From the NCBI GenBank assembly GCA_031553935.1, contig JAVBKS010000022.1:16713-80712 (forward strand): a stretch of 64,000 nucleotides of DNA, written 5' to 3'. Every line of letters begins with the position of its first letter. Position 1 is the stretch's first letter. Positions 43,516-52,275 of this stretch are shown piece after piece. Source of the stretch: JAISDD01 sp031553935 (GTDB lineage Bacteria; Bacillota; Syntrophomonadia; Syntrophomonadales; Syntrophomonadaceae). A model generated the notes under the pieces. That model searched no databases and had not been told where the DNA came from. It worked only from the letters and a program-made list of their open reading frames with translations. The position numbers and the translations under genes are program-made.

Positions 43516-44055
43516 TTAACGGTTAGTTTTCTCGTTTGGAGAATAATTGTCAATCAATACACTAATGGAAGAAACAGTAACTCCGCCGATTCTATCCAAG
43601 TGTTCCTTTACTGCATTTTGAACATCCATACTCATAGACGGCATATTGAATTCAGGATTGATAAGCATGTATAGATTGATTATTAAACCATCCTTGCCAA
43701 ATCTTACTTTGGGCTTAACTTCTCGAACCCCTTGTATAGATTTAACTGCCTTGTTAATTATCACTATAATCGCAGGTATTGTGATACTAATATCTCCCAC
43801 CGATGAGCCCCCGATTGGGAATGAATCTTTTCTTTTGCTCTCACCGCTCAGTGCTTTCACAATTCCAATTAATGCTAACAAAATTACTATAACACTTATT
43901 AATATGATCAACATTCTGCTCTGAGTATTATTCATGGCATATTCTAAATAAGGAGTAATCTTAACTTGTCCAATCATAATTGATAATACTGATCCTGTTA
44001 TCGCAAGTATTATTAAATTATATATAATCAAAAGAAATCTATAGCCTGCACTCAT
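43516..44055 (-). CDS. amaP: Alkaline shock response membrane anchor protein AmaP
   Basis: 179 residues. Two N-terminal membrane segments (about 8-28 and 48-68) are followed by a small Asp23-like domain (VGDISITIPAIIVIINKAVKSIQGVREVKP and LIINLYMLINPEFNMPSMS). AmaP anchors Asp23 at the membrane. The gene is between asp23 and the DUF2273 gene, the standard module. Confidence 0.88.
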   Translation of the reverse strand: MSAGYRFLLIIYNLIILAITGSVLSIMIGQVKITPYLEYAMNNTQSRMLIILISVIVILLALIGIVKALSGESKRKDSFPIGGSSVGDISITIPAIIVIINKAVKSIQGVREVKPKVRFGKDGLIINLYMLINPEFNMPSMSMDVQNAVKEHLDRIGGVTVSSISVLIDNYSPNEKTNR

Positions 44056-44152
44056 CTAATCACCTCAGCATTCTAAAGCTATTAACTATGTACAATTACT
44101 CAATAATAAGTTATCAGTATTACCGATAAAAAAGAACTCATAACAAAGTCTT

Positions 44153-44173
44153 AAGGGAAGCTTTGCTTCCCTT
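44153..44173 (-). terminator. Hairpin between asp23 and amaP (attenuator or partial terminator)
   Basis: AAGGGAAGC and GCTTCCCTT form a perfect 9-bp stem with a 3-nt loop, 4 nt after the asp23 stop. Only a poor T-run follows on the minus strand (AAGACTTTGTT), so partial termination, giving more Asp23 than AmaP, is likely. Confidence 0.55.
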
Positions 44174-44177
44174 ATTG

Positions 44178-44573
44178 CTATCCCTCTGAATCTACTAAGA
44201 TTTCAGCGCTATTCTCTTTTTTCAATAGTACACCAACAACATGGACGTTCACTGCAACAACTTCCAAGCCGGTCATATTCTGAACCGCAGTTTTTACTTC
44301 CTTCTGAACCATATCCGCAACGCTAGGTATAGTATATCCATATTCAACAACTAAGAATATATCTATCTTGGTTTGCTGTTCGTTAACTTCGACTTTAATG
44401 CCCTTGCCAAAATTCTTCTTCCCCAGCTTCTCTACAAGCTCGGTTCCCCAACCGCCGCTCATGGACGCAACTCCTGCAACTTCCATTGCTGCTAATCCTG
44501 CCACTGTAGTTACTACTTCGTCAGCGATCCGCACAACACCTAAAGCTGTTTTATTCTCATTCATATTTTCCAA
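44178..44573 (-). CDS. Asp23/Gls24 family envelope stress protein
   Basis: 131 residues. The TTG at 44573 is seven bases after GGAGGTG; the ATG three codons later would be 16 bases away. The Asp23 core shows GVVRIADEVVTTVAGLAAMEVAGVASM near 13-40, VNEQQTKIDIFLVVEYGYTIPSVADMVQKEVKTAVQNMTGLEV near 65-105 and VNVHVVGVLL. It is a cytoplasmic, abundant, membrane-recruited protein that works with AmaP. A strong promoter precedes it at 44612-44641. Confidence 0.9.
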   Translation of the reverse strand: MENMNENKTALGVVRIADEVVTTVAGLAAMEVAGVASMSGGWGTELVEKLGKKNFGKGIKVEVNEQQTKIDIFLVVEYGYTIPSVADMVQKEVKTAVQNMTGLEVVAVNVHVVGVLLKKENSAEILVDSEG

Positions 44574-44611
44574 CAGTTAACACCTCCAATAATAAACTAA
44601 CACTTGCTGGT

Positions 44612-44641
44612 ATTATACCATTCAATCCCATCAGCAATCAA
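44612..44641 (-). promoter_or_regulatory. Sigma-A promoter of the asp23-amaP operon
   Basis: TTGATT (44641-44636) and TATAAT (44617-44612) on the minus strand, 18 bases apart, with TGG directly before the -10 (extended -10). It is about 38 nt upstream of the asp23 start and independent of accC. Confidence 0.6.
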
Positions 44642-44685
44642 ATCATGGTAATGTTTGTTTACAGAGCAAAGAAACACTTGTAATC

Positions 44686-46032
44686 TTATATCTGCGGCAT
44701 ACGTCGTTGAATAAAATTAGTGTAAACTTCACCTTTTTTAAAAAATGCATTATCCAGGACTTCTAAATGAAAAGGAATCGTTGTCTTAACTCCTTCGATC
44801 TCGAATTCCTGTAGTGCCCTTTTCATTCTAAGTATTGCTTCTTCTCGATCTTTTCCCCATACGATCAGCTTGGCTAATAGCGAATCATAATATGGCGGAA
44901 TAGTATATCCTGTATAAGCAGCCGAATCAACTCTAACTCCCGGTCCTCCCGGTGGGCAGAATTTTGTTATGGTACCCGGCGAAGGGGCGAAATCTCTAAA
45001 CGGATCTTCCGCATTAACTCGACACTCAATCGCCCAACCATTAATTTTGACTTCATGCTGACTAATGCTCAGTTGTTCTCCGCTAGCTATTTTTATTTGT
45101 TCCTTTAAAATGTCAATTCCTGTTACCACTTCAGTCACAGGATGTTCGACTTGAATTCTGGTGTTCATCTCAATAAAATAAAAGTTTTTATCTTTGTCTA
45201 CTAGAAATTCTACGGTACCGGCACTAAAATAATCGGCCGCTTTTGCTGCCAGCAAGGCTGCGCTGCCCATTCTCTCACGGAGATCATCATCTAAAAATGA
45301 CGATGGGGCTTCCTCTAAGAGCTTCTGATGTCTCCTTTGCAAAGAACAATCACGCTCCCCCAAATATAAGAGTTTGCCCTTCTCGTCTCCTAAAATTTGT
45401 ATTTCTATGTGCCGTGGTTCCACAATGTACTTTTCTACATAAACTTCTTGATTTCCAAAAGCTGCACCCGCTTCGATCCTTGCCATTTCCAAGGCTTCGG
45501 GCAAAGCCTCTTTGTTATGTGCTAAACGCATGCCCCTGCCGCCGCCGCCCGCAGAAGCTTTGATAATCACAGGGTAGCCTATTTCTTCAGCAATCTTTTC
45601 AGCTTCCTTGTAATCAGTTACTCCTCCAGCGCTGCCTGGAACTAACCGCACTCCCACTTGACCAACCAATTCCCTGGCACTAACCTTATCGCCCATTGCT
45701 TCAATCACGCTTGACTTAGGGCCAATAAACTTGAGTTTGTTAACTTCGCAAAGATTAGCAAAATATGCGTTCTCCGCCAAGAATCCATATCCGGGATGGA
45801 TGGCGTTAGCTCCCTTTGAAATAGCGGCATGAATAATATTTGATATATTAAGATAGCTTTCTCGTGCTTGCGCTGGGCCAATACAAACCGATTCATCCGC
45901 TAATCTCACGTGTTTGCTGCTCTTATCAGCTGTAGAATAAACAGCAACAGTTTTGATTCCTAATTCTTTGCAGGCTCTTATAATTCGAACAGCAATTTCA
46001 CCTCGGTTGGCTATTAAGACCTTGCTAAACAA
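44686..46032 (-). CDS. accC: Biotin carboxylase (AccC / PycA-type)
   Basis: 448 residues. The TTG at 46032 has AGGAGG six bases upstream and gives the usual start MFSKVLIANRGEIAVRII; an ATG two codons earlier would touch the ribosome-binding site. ATP-grasp motifs: IKASAGGGGRGMRLA near 160, the Lys/Glu positions in VEKYIVEPRHIEIQILGDEKG, and NTRIQVEHPVTE near 290. It carboxylates biotin on a carrier with ATP and bicarbonate. Its carrier is probably the biotin domain of the adjacent fusion protein (10-nt gap), so it may serve acetyl-CoA or pyruvate carboxylation, or both. Confidence 0.93.
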   Translation of the reverse strand: MFSKVLIANRGEIAVRIIRACKELGIKTVAVYSTADKSSKHVRLADESVCIGPAQARESYLNISNIIHAAISKGANAIHPGYGFLAENAYFANLCEVNKLKFIGPKSSVIEAMGDKVSARELVGQVGVRLVPGSAGGVTDYKEAEKIAEEIGYPVIIKASAGGGGRGMRLAHNKEALPEALEMARIEAGAAFGNQEVYVEKYIVEPRHIEIQILGDEKGKLLYLGERDCSLQRRHQKLLEEAPSSFLDDDLRERMGSAALLAAKAADYFSAGTVEFLVDKDKNFYFIEMNTRIQVEHPVTEVVTGIDILKEQIKIASGEQLSISQHEVKINGWAIECRVNAEDPFRDFAPSPGTITKFCPPGGPGVRVDSAAYTGYTIPPYYDSLLAKLIVWGKDREEAILRMKRALQEFEIEGVKTTIPFHLEVLDNAFFKKGEVYTNFIQRRMPQI

Positions 46033-46042
46033 ACGCATCCTC

Positions 46043-47932
46043 CTAATCTTGTTGAATTAAAAATAAAACCTGCCCATATTCAACTGCTTCATTATTTTCA
46101 ACCATTATTTTTACGATTGTGCCTCTTGCTTCTGCCTTGATCTCATTCATAAGTTTCATAGCTTCAAGAATACAAAGAGTTTGCCCCTGCTCTACGACAT
46201 CTCCGACTTTAACGAAGCTTTCGGCTTCAGGAGAGGGCGCGGCATAGAATGTGCCAACCATGGGAGCAATTATTTCTGTTAAGTCTAACTGCTCTTCAAC
46301 CACCGGTGGTTTTTCTTCCGCTGTTACAACTACATTAGAGTATTCCCTAGGTCTTTCAGGCACAACCGTATTACTTTTAGACAAATACAAGCGGCAATTG
46401 TTTTTTTGTAAGTCTAGTTGCTCAATGCTAGAATTATCTAGCGCTTTAATTATTTGTTCGATTTCCTCAATTCTCATTTCCTCATCCCCTTCAACAATCG
46501 AGACAGCTTTTTTCTCATTTATAGCTTTTTTACCACTAACCGCAACATCTGTCCCTTTCTTATCAGCAGGATGGGTACTATCTTCATTAGTTAGATTCGT
46601 CTTCAGTTCTCTTGCTTCAAAAAACTTCAAGGCAACTTGCGGGAAAAGTGCATATGTCAAAACGTCTTCATCGTTTTTAGCAAAATTTCTTGTCTCATTT
46701 CTGCATTTATCTAAAATCGGCTCTAATAAATCAGCTGGTCTTACAGTAATAATCGCTTCGTCGCCGATTATTTTCTTCTTTATTTCATCGGTTATTGCTA
46801 CTGGCGGCCTGCCGTACAAACCTTTTACATAGTCTTTCACTTCAGCTGGACATAGCTTATAGCGATCTTCCATTAATACATTTAAAACCGCTTGAATTAC
46901 GATTATTTGGCTTGTCGGTGTAACTAATGGCGGAAAACCAAGGTCTGCACGAACTTTGGGGATTTCATCCAGAACTTCGCCGATACGATCCGAAGCTTTT
47001 TGCTCTTCAAGCTGAGAATATAGGTTACTAATCATTCCGCCTGGAATTTGGTGTTCAAAAACCTGCATATCACTGATGCTGGTAACTCCGCGTTCAAAAC
47101 CTCTGCTAAGCCTCATTTTTTCAAAATAATTAGCTACGTCAAAGAGTTTGTGCAAATCTAAACCGGTGTCCCAGTCAGATTCCTGCAGCGCTCTTACTAT
47201 CGTTTCAACCGGCGGTTGTGAAGATCCAAAGGCCATGGGAACACTAGCCGTATCAATAACGTCTACCCCAGCCTCAGCTGCTTTTAACAAGGTTGCAATA
47301 GCTAAGCCCCCAATATAATGGGTGTGAAGTTGAACCGGAACTCTTAAGTTTTCCTTTAAACTCTTCACTAAATCATACGATGCATAAGGAGCAAGCAAAC
47401 CTGCCATGTCCTTGATACAGATTGAATCTGCACCCATATCTTGAAGTTTTAGTGCCGTGTCCAAAAAATGATTGAGCGAATGCACTGGACTTATCGTATA
47501 TACCACACATGCTTGCGCATGAAGACCGGTCTTCTTAATGGTTTTCATTACTGTTTCCAGATTGCGCAGGTCATTTAAGGCATCAAATACCCTAAATATT
47601 TCGATTCCGTTTTCTGCAGCCTTTTCGATAAATCTCTCAGCAACATCATCGGGATAATGAGTGTAGCCCACAAGTGACTGACCTCTTACCAACATTTGTA
47701 GTTTTGTATTCTTAACATGCTGTCTAATTAGCTTTAATCTAGTCCATGGGTCTTCATTCAGGTAGCGTATACAGACATCAAATGTCGCTCCGCCCCACAC
47801 TTCTAAGGAGTGGTAGCCAACTTGATCTAGGTCTTCTAGAATTGGCAGCATATCTTTAGTAGTCATTCGAGTCGCCCAAAGACTCTGATGACCATCTCTT
47901 AAGCTAGTGTCAGTTATTTTGATTTTACTCAT
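46043..47932 (-). CDS. Pyruvate/oxaloacetate carboxyltransferase fused to an AccB-like biotin carrier
   Basis: 629 residues. The N-terminal 450 residues are a PycB/OadA carboxyltransferase barrel: TDTSLRDGHQSLWATRM near 8, FRVFDALNDLRN near 115, SICIKDMAGLLAPY with the catalytic Lys near 175, and the metal-binding LHTHYIGG near 208. From about 480 the protein restarts like a complete AccB: MRIEEIEQIIKALDNSSIEQL, a Pro-rich linker, then IIAPMVGTFYAAPSPEAESF and the biotin site EAMKLMNEI near 590. OadA/PycB normally carry only the short biotinyl domain, so the AccB N-terminal segment marks a fusion. It likely forms pyruvate carboxylase with AccC. A good AGGAGG precedes the ATG. Confidence 0.9.
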   Translation of the reverse strand: MSKIKITDTSLRDGHQSLWATRMTTKDMLPILEDLDQVGYHSLEVWGGATFDVCIRYLNEDPWTRLKLIRQHVKNTKLQMLVRGQSLVGYTHYPDDVAERFIEKAAENGIEIFRVFDALNDLRNLETVMKTIKKTGLHAQACVVYTISPVHSLNHFLDTALKLQDMGADSICIKDMAGLLAPYASYDLVKSLKENLRVPVQLHTHYIGGLAIATLLKAAEAGVDVIDTASVPMAFGSSQPPVETIVRALQESDWDTGLDLHKLFDVANYFEKMRLSRGFERGVTSISDMQVFEHQIPGGMISNLYSQLEEQKASDRIGEVLDEIPKVRADLGFPPLVTPTSQIIVIQAVLNVLMEDRYKLCPAEVKDYVKGLYGRPPVAITDEIKKKIIGDEAIITVRPADLLEPILDKCRNETRNFAKNDEDVLTYALFPQVALKFFEARELKTNLTNEDSTHPADKKGTDVAVSGKKAINEKKAVSIVEGDEEMRIEEIEQIIKALDNSSIEQLDLQKNNCRLYLSKSNTVVPERPREYSNVVVTAEEKPPVVEEQLDLTEIIAPMVGTFYAAPSPEAESFVKVGDVVEQGQTLCILEAMKLMNEIKAEARGTIVKIMVENNEAVEYGQVLFLIQQD

Positions 47933-47981
47933 ACATAATCCTCCTGCATTGAGCCACTATAGAAACATCAGATATAAATAC

Positions 47982-48000
47982 GCTCAGGACCTGCCTGAGC
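47982..48000 (-). other. Hairpin in the leader of the carboxyltransferase fusion gene
   Basis: GCTCAGG and CCTGAGC form a 7-bp stem with a 5-nt loop, 50 nt upstream of the start. There is no T-tract, so its role is unknown. Confidence 0.4.
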
Positions 48001-48171
48001 AAAATAGCTTATTTAACTATATTTATCAATACTATTATATGAATAATAGTTTCTTATTTCAATGCATTTTGAATTGTATACATTCTTATTATGACTATTA
48101 AATTATGGCAAATCTTGATGTACATAACATCGCAGCCATTTAACATTGACTACTCAAATAATTATCCCAGC

Positions 48172-48199
48172 AGCTTTGAGCTTTTTGCTCTCCAAAGCT
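48172..48199 (-). terminator. Hairpin directly after spoIIIAH
   Basis: AGCTTT/AAAGCT and GAGC/GCTC form an interrupted stem around AAAAA, starting 2 nt after the spoIIIAH stop. There is no T-tract, so it may be a weak terminator or RNA end-stabiliser. The other 190 nt up to the fusion gene (47933-48171) contain no ORF that I can support. Confidence 0.4.
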
Positions 48200-48200
48200 A

Positions 48201-48728
48201 TCAATTAATAATAGTAATATTTAATGATCCATTTTTCTTAGGATCATTGAGACCAAGCATGTTCTTGATATTCTTTTCGTCTTGGGCATTTACTTGCTTG
48301 GCCGGTATAACAACATTAGTAACCTGATCATGGTTAATAACTACGCAGTCGCTAAAACCCAATGACTTTATTAAACTTTCGGCTTTCACTTCTTTATCGA
48401 TTTCTGCCGAGAGATTGATCATTTGCAATGACGCTGCTTCGCGGGCTGCCTTTTCGATATTTCGATCATTTAGTATGGTTTGCAGCATTTCAATCTGCTG
48501 ACCTCTAACCCTCTCCCGTTCAATTCTATAAGAGGCAAAAAAACTGTGCTGTGCCTCATTTTGTTGATTATCCAGCGCGCTTTTGCTGTCGCCAATAATC
48601 GGCTGTTCCGGATTTTTCAATGGTTGATTATCGTTATTCGCGAATAATCCCTTGCATAAATATGCAATCGCAATTATTGATAGCACGATAATTATGGGTT
48701 TAACTCTTTTCTTTACATTTAGAACCAC
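48201..48728 (-). CDS. spoIIIAH: Stage III sporulation protein AH
   Basis: 175 residues. One N-terminal membrane segment (about 10-28) is followed by a Gln/Asn-rich linker and a ring-building YscJ/FliF-like domain with EIDKEVKAESLIKSLGFSDCVVINHDQVTNVVI near 110-145. SpoIIIAH on the mother-cell side binds forespore SpoIIQ across the intermembrane space. It is the last gene of the operon; the start lies 2 nt from spoIIIAG. Confidence 0.93.
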   Translation of the reverse strand: MVLNVKKRVKPIIIVLSIIAIAYLCKGLFANNDNQPLKNPEQPIIGDSKSALDNQQNEAQHSFFASYRIERERVRGQQIEMLQTILNDRNIEKAAREAASLQMINLSAEIDKEVKAESLIKSLGFSDCVVINHDQVTNVVIPAKQVNAQDEKNIKNMLGLNDPKKNGSLNITIIN

Positions 48729-48730
48729 TA

Positions 48731-49312
48731 TTATATCCCTCCTTGCTTAGATACAACTTCAACTTTGTGAAAAGGCAAATTCAGCAAGGTTGCGGCTGCT
48801 TTTATTAATTCTTCCTTAACCCTCATGTTTGCAGCTCCTTCAGCCACTACTAATACCCCGGTTACTTGAGGAGTCTTGTTTTCGACCAAGAGCGGATTGC
48901 CACTGCTTACGGTAATATCTTGGTTCATGGTTTCCTCAACCGTTTTTTTATTTACTTGATTTGGCGCTTGCTCCTGGGTATCCCTTTTTTCCTCTCTGAT
49001 GTTGGCAGCGTAAGTCTTTAATCCATCTGATGCTAGGGTTAAGCTTACCTTTACCACTCCAGCCCCTTCAATACTCGAAAGAATACTTTCTAGCTCTGCC
49101 GTCGTCTGCGCTTTATAATTATTCTGTGAACTTACGTCGTTTCGCGGCAAATTTTCCGCCACTTTCTCGGTACTAGAAGTTGAAGGCCACAACAATGCAA
49201 TGAGACCTATAGAGACAATTAGAATTAATAAATACTTGCTCTTTTCACCACTACCAAAAACTAACCCCTTGTCCTTTTGTTCTTTGATTTTCTTAATCCA
49301 CTCCTCCAGCAT
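48731..49312 (-). CDS. spoIIIAG: Stage III sporulation protein AG
   Basis: 193 residues. The ATG at 49312 has GGAGG at 7 bases; a GTG two codons upstream is less likely. One membrane segment (about 22-40) is followed by a linker and the ring-forming domain (ELESILSSIEGAGVVKVSLTLA near 75 and TGVLVVAEGAANMRVKEELIKAAATLL near 150-178). SpoIIIAG forms a large ring in the feeding-tube complex. The start overlaps the spoIIIAF stop. Confidence 0.92.
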   Translation of the reverse strand: MLEEWIKKIKEQKDKGLVFGSGEKSKYLLILIVSIGLIALLWPSTSSTEKVAENLPRNDVSSQNNYKAQTTAELESILSSIEGAGVVKVSLTLASDGLKTYAANIREEKRDTQEQAPNQVNKKTVEETMNQDITVSSGNPLLVENKTPQVTGVLVVAEGAANMRVKEELIKAAATLLNLPFHKVEVVSKQGGI

Positions 49313-49314
49313 GA

Positions 49315-49887
49315 TCACTCCTCCTTAATCCTGATATTCATTTCAACATCTTTGAATCCATATAGATTCGAAATTATTTGCTTAGTTTTGTTAATCAGTT
49401 CTTCCTGATTGTCTGCATTACTGCTATCACCAACCTCTTCATCATTTGTATTTTTACTGCTGGCACTCTTTTGCAAGGCGATTTCCATATCAAGCTTAGT
49501 TACATTTCCGTTTTTATCTACTACAGCTTCAGTTTTGACAGCATTAACACCCGGCACCAACAAAGCCATGGCACTTATTTGGCCTTCAAGTTTGTTCTGT
49601 AAATCCTGGGTTGCAGTTTTTACCACTTTCTCATTAAGCACCTTGGCTTCATCTGGTAACTTACGATCATCGGTTGATGGCATACGACTTTCCCACCAGT
49701 TAATCTGCAGCTCTTGATCAAAACCCGCCAAAACTGAAAACTGATTGATTACGCTAATAATTATAAATAAGCCGATGGCAAAGCGAACGAATGGCTTTAT
49801 AGCCCCATTAGGCAACAGCAATTCTAAAAAGCTGGTTACAATTATTATGACCAGAACATTTCTCACAATGTCAGACAAAACACTCAT
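49315..49887 (-). CDS. spoIIIAF: Stage III sporulation protein AF
   Basis: 190 residues. Two membrane helices at the N-terminus (about 8-25 and 35-50, FVRFAIGLFIIISVINQ) are followed by a soluble domain with ring-building-motif features: VPGVNAVKTEAVVDKNGNVTKLDMEI near 108-135. Its order and size fit SpoIIIAF. A 28-nt gap separates it from spoIIIAE. Confidence 0.9.
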   Translation of the reverse strand: MSVLSDIVRNVLVIIIVTSFLELLLPNGAIKPFVRFAIGLFIIISVINQFSVLAGFDQELQINWWESRMPSTDDRKLPDEAKVLNEKVVKTATQDLQNKLEGQISAMALLVPGVNAVKTEAVVDKNGNVTKLDMEIALQKSASSKNTNDEEVGDSSNADNQEELINKTKQIISNLYGFKDVEMNIRIKEE

Positions 49888-49915
49888 TTAAACTCTCCTA
49901 AATCATGACTTGTAC

Positions 49916-51118
49916 TCATCGCAGTGACGCAAAGCCGCTGGCAAACCCTACCATTATAGCTATCATGACAAGAAACATGAGACCAACCGCTGCCATCGCC
50001 GAAAGCAGCAGAAAAAGATGATTACTCATACTCTCGAGCAAAGTTGCGGTTCTGGCATCTCCTAGAGGCTCTGTAATTGCACTCGACAATTTATAAATTA
50101 GTGCAACCGCGCCAATCTTTAATACTGGAAGCAAGATTATCCCTATAACAATTAACGCACCTAAAATACCTAACCCCTGTTTAAGCATTACGATATACCC
50201 GGCCGCAACTTCAATAGTATCCGAGAACATTTTCCCCACAACCGGAATAGCATTGTCAGTTACGAATTTCGTCGTCCTAAGGGTAACCTTGTCTAAAACC
50301 GAAGCATAAACAGCTTGTAATGTTACTATTCCAACGAAGACAGTTACTATTAACGCCAGTGATAATTGTGCTATTTGCGTAAAGAACTTGCTCATTTTCT
50401 CAACTTGAATACTATCTGATAAATGATTAACTAGCTTCAACACCGCTGAAAGTATTATTAATGGAAAAACGATAGTTTTAATCGCCGCTGAAAATGCGGT
50501 TGCCGCACTCATCAGCAAAGGAAAAAGCAATAGCGAGGAGTTAACCTGTCCCAAACCTGCAGTAAGAACTAACATCTGCGGCAGCATTCCCATCATAAAG
50601 CCAACTAGAGTATCAATGGTTTCTGTTGCTAAAGCAATTACCATATTAAAGGATCCCAGAGCTAATGCGGCAATTCCTAAGAAACAAACCCAATATGAAA
50701 GTTTGCCCACCCCGGAGGCAAAGGAGGTCTGCAGGTTCACTAGCAAAGCAGTAATAACTGACAGTAGAATCAGTTTTCCTAACAAGTCAAGATTGACCTT
50801 GACCTCCCTAAAGAAAGTATTGCTTAGGTAGTTCATAATAGTTTTGATACTAAATTGCCATTCACCATTAACGAAGTCGGTTATCCATTGGACAACTGAA
50901 GTATTGCCAAAATAATCTCCGATTTCGTTGTCAATTTTGACTTTGTATTCTTCCAGGTAATTAATATCAACTTGGTCAATGGCCTCAGACCAAGAAAATA
51001 CAGGTTGATAGTTCTCTCCGTCTTCTTCAATTCCGTAAGCTAAACCGTTTCCTAATAACAGAAACAATGCTAAAACTACTAGTATCTTGCAGCGAAATAT
51101 CATCACAACCTTTCTCAT
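49916..51118 (-). CDS. spoIIIAE: Stage III sporulation protein AE
   Basis: 400 residues with a signal peptide (about 1-25) and six or more membrane segments between 110 and 395. The family stretch FMMGMLPQMLVLTAGLGQ near 175 and KVTLRTTKFVTDNAIPVVGKMFSDTIEVAAG near 285-315 are visible. It is the large polytopic component of the SpoIIIA channel. It is 2 nt from spoIIIAD. Confidence 0.93.
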   Translation of the reverse strand: MRKVVMIFRCKILVVLALFLLLGNGLAYGIEEDGENYQPVFSWSEAIDQVDINYLEEYKVKIDNEIGDYFGNTSVVQWITDFVNGEWQFSIKTIMNYLSNTFFREVKVNLDLLGKLILLSVITALLVNLQTSFASGVGKLSYWVCFLGIAALALGSFNMVIALATETIDTLVGFMMGMLPQMLVLTAGLGQVNSSLLLFPLLMSAATAFSAAIKTIVFPLIILSAVLKLVNHLSDSIQVEKMSKFFTQIAQLSLALIVTVFVGIVTLQAVYASVLDKVTLRTTKFVTDNAIPVVGKMFSDTIEVAAGYIVMLKQGLGILGALIVIGIILLPVLKIGAVALIYKLSSAITEPLGDARTATLLESMSNHLFLLLSAMAAVGLMFLVMIAIMVGFASGFASLR

Positions 51119-51120
51119 AT

Positions 51121-51516
51121 TTAACCCGGTAATAATTGCAATAAGGATTCTAAAATGGCCACCATTATCGGCAGAGCTAAAAGAGCAATCAGTATTTTGA
51201 TAGCAAATTCAATTTTTCTTGCAACTGCTTGTTCCCCTGCATCTTGACAAATCGCAACCGCAAATTCTCCTAGATAGGCTATTCCCAATACTTTTAACAA
51301 TGTAGAGAGGAAGAAATAGTTAACTTCCGCTCTTTTGGTCAATTCTTCCATCACTTGAAGAATCGTTCCCATTCTACCCATCATCATGGTGAAGACAACT
51401 ACACTAAAGACAATGCTAACAACAACTGCCATCACCGGCTTTTCTTGCCTTAAAATCAAAAGCATAATCGTCGTAACCAGAGCCAGTCCTACAATTTGAC
51501 TTATTTCCAAAACCAT
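51121..51516 (-). CDS. spoIIIAD: Stage III sporulation protein AD
   Basis: 131 residues, polytopic with four hydrophobic segments; YFFLSTLLKVLGIAYLGEFAVAICQDAGE near 68-95 is the conserved core. It is a small membrane protein of the SpoIIIA apparatus and the usual neighbour of spoIIIAC. A 15-nt gap lies upstream. Confidence 0.92.
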   Translation of the reverse strand: MVLEISQIVGLALVTTIMLLILRQEKPVMAVVVSIVFSVVVFTMMMGRMGTILQVMEELTKRAEVNYFFLSTLLKVLGIAYLGEFAVAICQDAGEQAVARKIEFAIKILIALLALPIMVAILESLLQLLPG

Positions 51517-51531
51517 CTCCCCTTTGAACAG

Positions 51532-51726
51532 CTAAAGGTTGAAAACGGACCTCACGACTACAAAAAGTTGATTTAACAATTGAACAACGATGATTAAGAC
51601 AACCACAACTCCAGCAAGAGTCAGCATCTCGGCCTGTTCTTCTTTCTTAGCTTGCTTCAGAACAATTGATAGTACTGAAATCAATATACCTATCCCAGCA
51701 ATCCTAAAAATAATATCAATATTCAT
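51532..51726 (-). CDS. spoIIIAC: Stage III sporulation protein AC
   Basis: 64 residues. The ATG at 51726 sits seven bases after GGAGGTG; an in-frame start at 51747 would have no ribosome-binding site. Two hydrophobic segments surround LKQAKKEEQAEMLTLAG, which is nearly constant in SpoIIIAC. Confidence 0.93.
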   Translation of the reverse strand: MNIDIIFRIAGIGILISVLSIVLKQAKKEEQAEMLTLAGVVVVLIIVVQLLNQLFVVVRSVFNL

Positions 51727-51753
51727 CCCTAACCACCTCCCGGTCAAAAAACT

Positions 51754-52275
51754 CTAAATCAGTAATAAAACCATTATTGCGCCGAGTATAAAACCTCCAT
51801 AAGTCCACAGTTTTTGCGAAGAATCCATATTCGTCTGACATTTCTCCTCGATTATTTTCAATTGCTCCGAAATTAGATCAAGGCATTTCTGCTGCTCTTT
51901 ACTATTTGAGGCGCCTATTTGTCCACTCAGGCTTTCTAGAAATTGAAGCTCCTCATCTTTAAGCTGTGCCGCCTGGCGAAGCTTAGTAATACCAAATTGC
52001 CACGCTTCAGCCGCTACCATGCCGCCCTCATTTTTTAAGGATTCGGCAACGGTGCCAAAAAAAACACAAACGGGGTATCTAGTGTAGCCAGCCGTGTTTT
52101 TCATTGCTAATGATAATGGCGTATACATACAAGTTATTTCTTTCTCTAAATAATTTAGACCCAGCCTTAAATCCTTAATCTGCTCTATTCTCTGCCGAAC
52201 CCTTCGCGAACCTATCAGTCCCCAGGAACCGCAACTCCCAATTACGAAAACCACGCCGATTAATTTAAGCCACAT
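51754..52275 (-). CDS. spoIIIAB: Stage III sporulation protein AB
   Basis: 173 residues. An N-terminal hydrophobic segment, the helical domain LRLGLNYLEKEITCMYTPLSLAM near 38-60, and a C-terminal membrane segment (WTYGGFILGAIMVLLLI) give the typical SpoIIIAB layout, resembling GspF-type secretion proteins. It directly abuts the spoIIIAA stop. Confidence 0.93.
   Translation of the reverse strand: MWLKLIGVVFVIGSCGSWGLIGSRRVRQRIEQIKDLRLGLNYLEKEITCMYTPLSLAMKNTAGYTRYPVCVFFGTVAESLKNEGGMVAAEAWQFGITKLRQAAQLKDEELQFLESLSGQIGASNSKEQQKCLDLISEQLKIIEEKCQTNMDSSQKLWTYGGFILGAIMVLLLI

Noticed and set aside
46251..46832. A 193-codon plus-strand ORF antisense to the carboxyltransferase fusion gene
   Set aside because: Ser/Leu-rich shadow of a real gene; no start signal.
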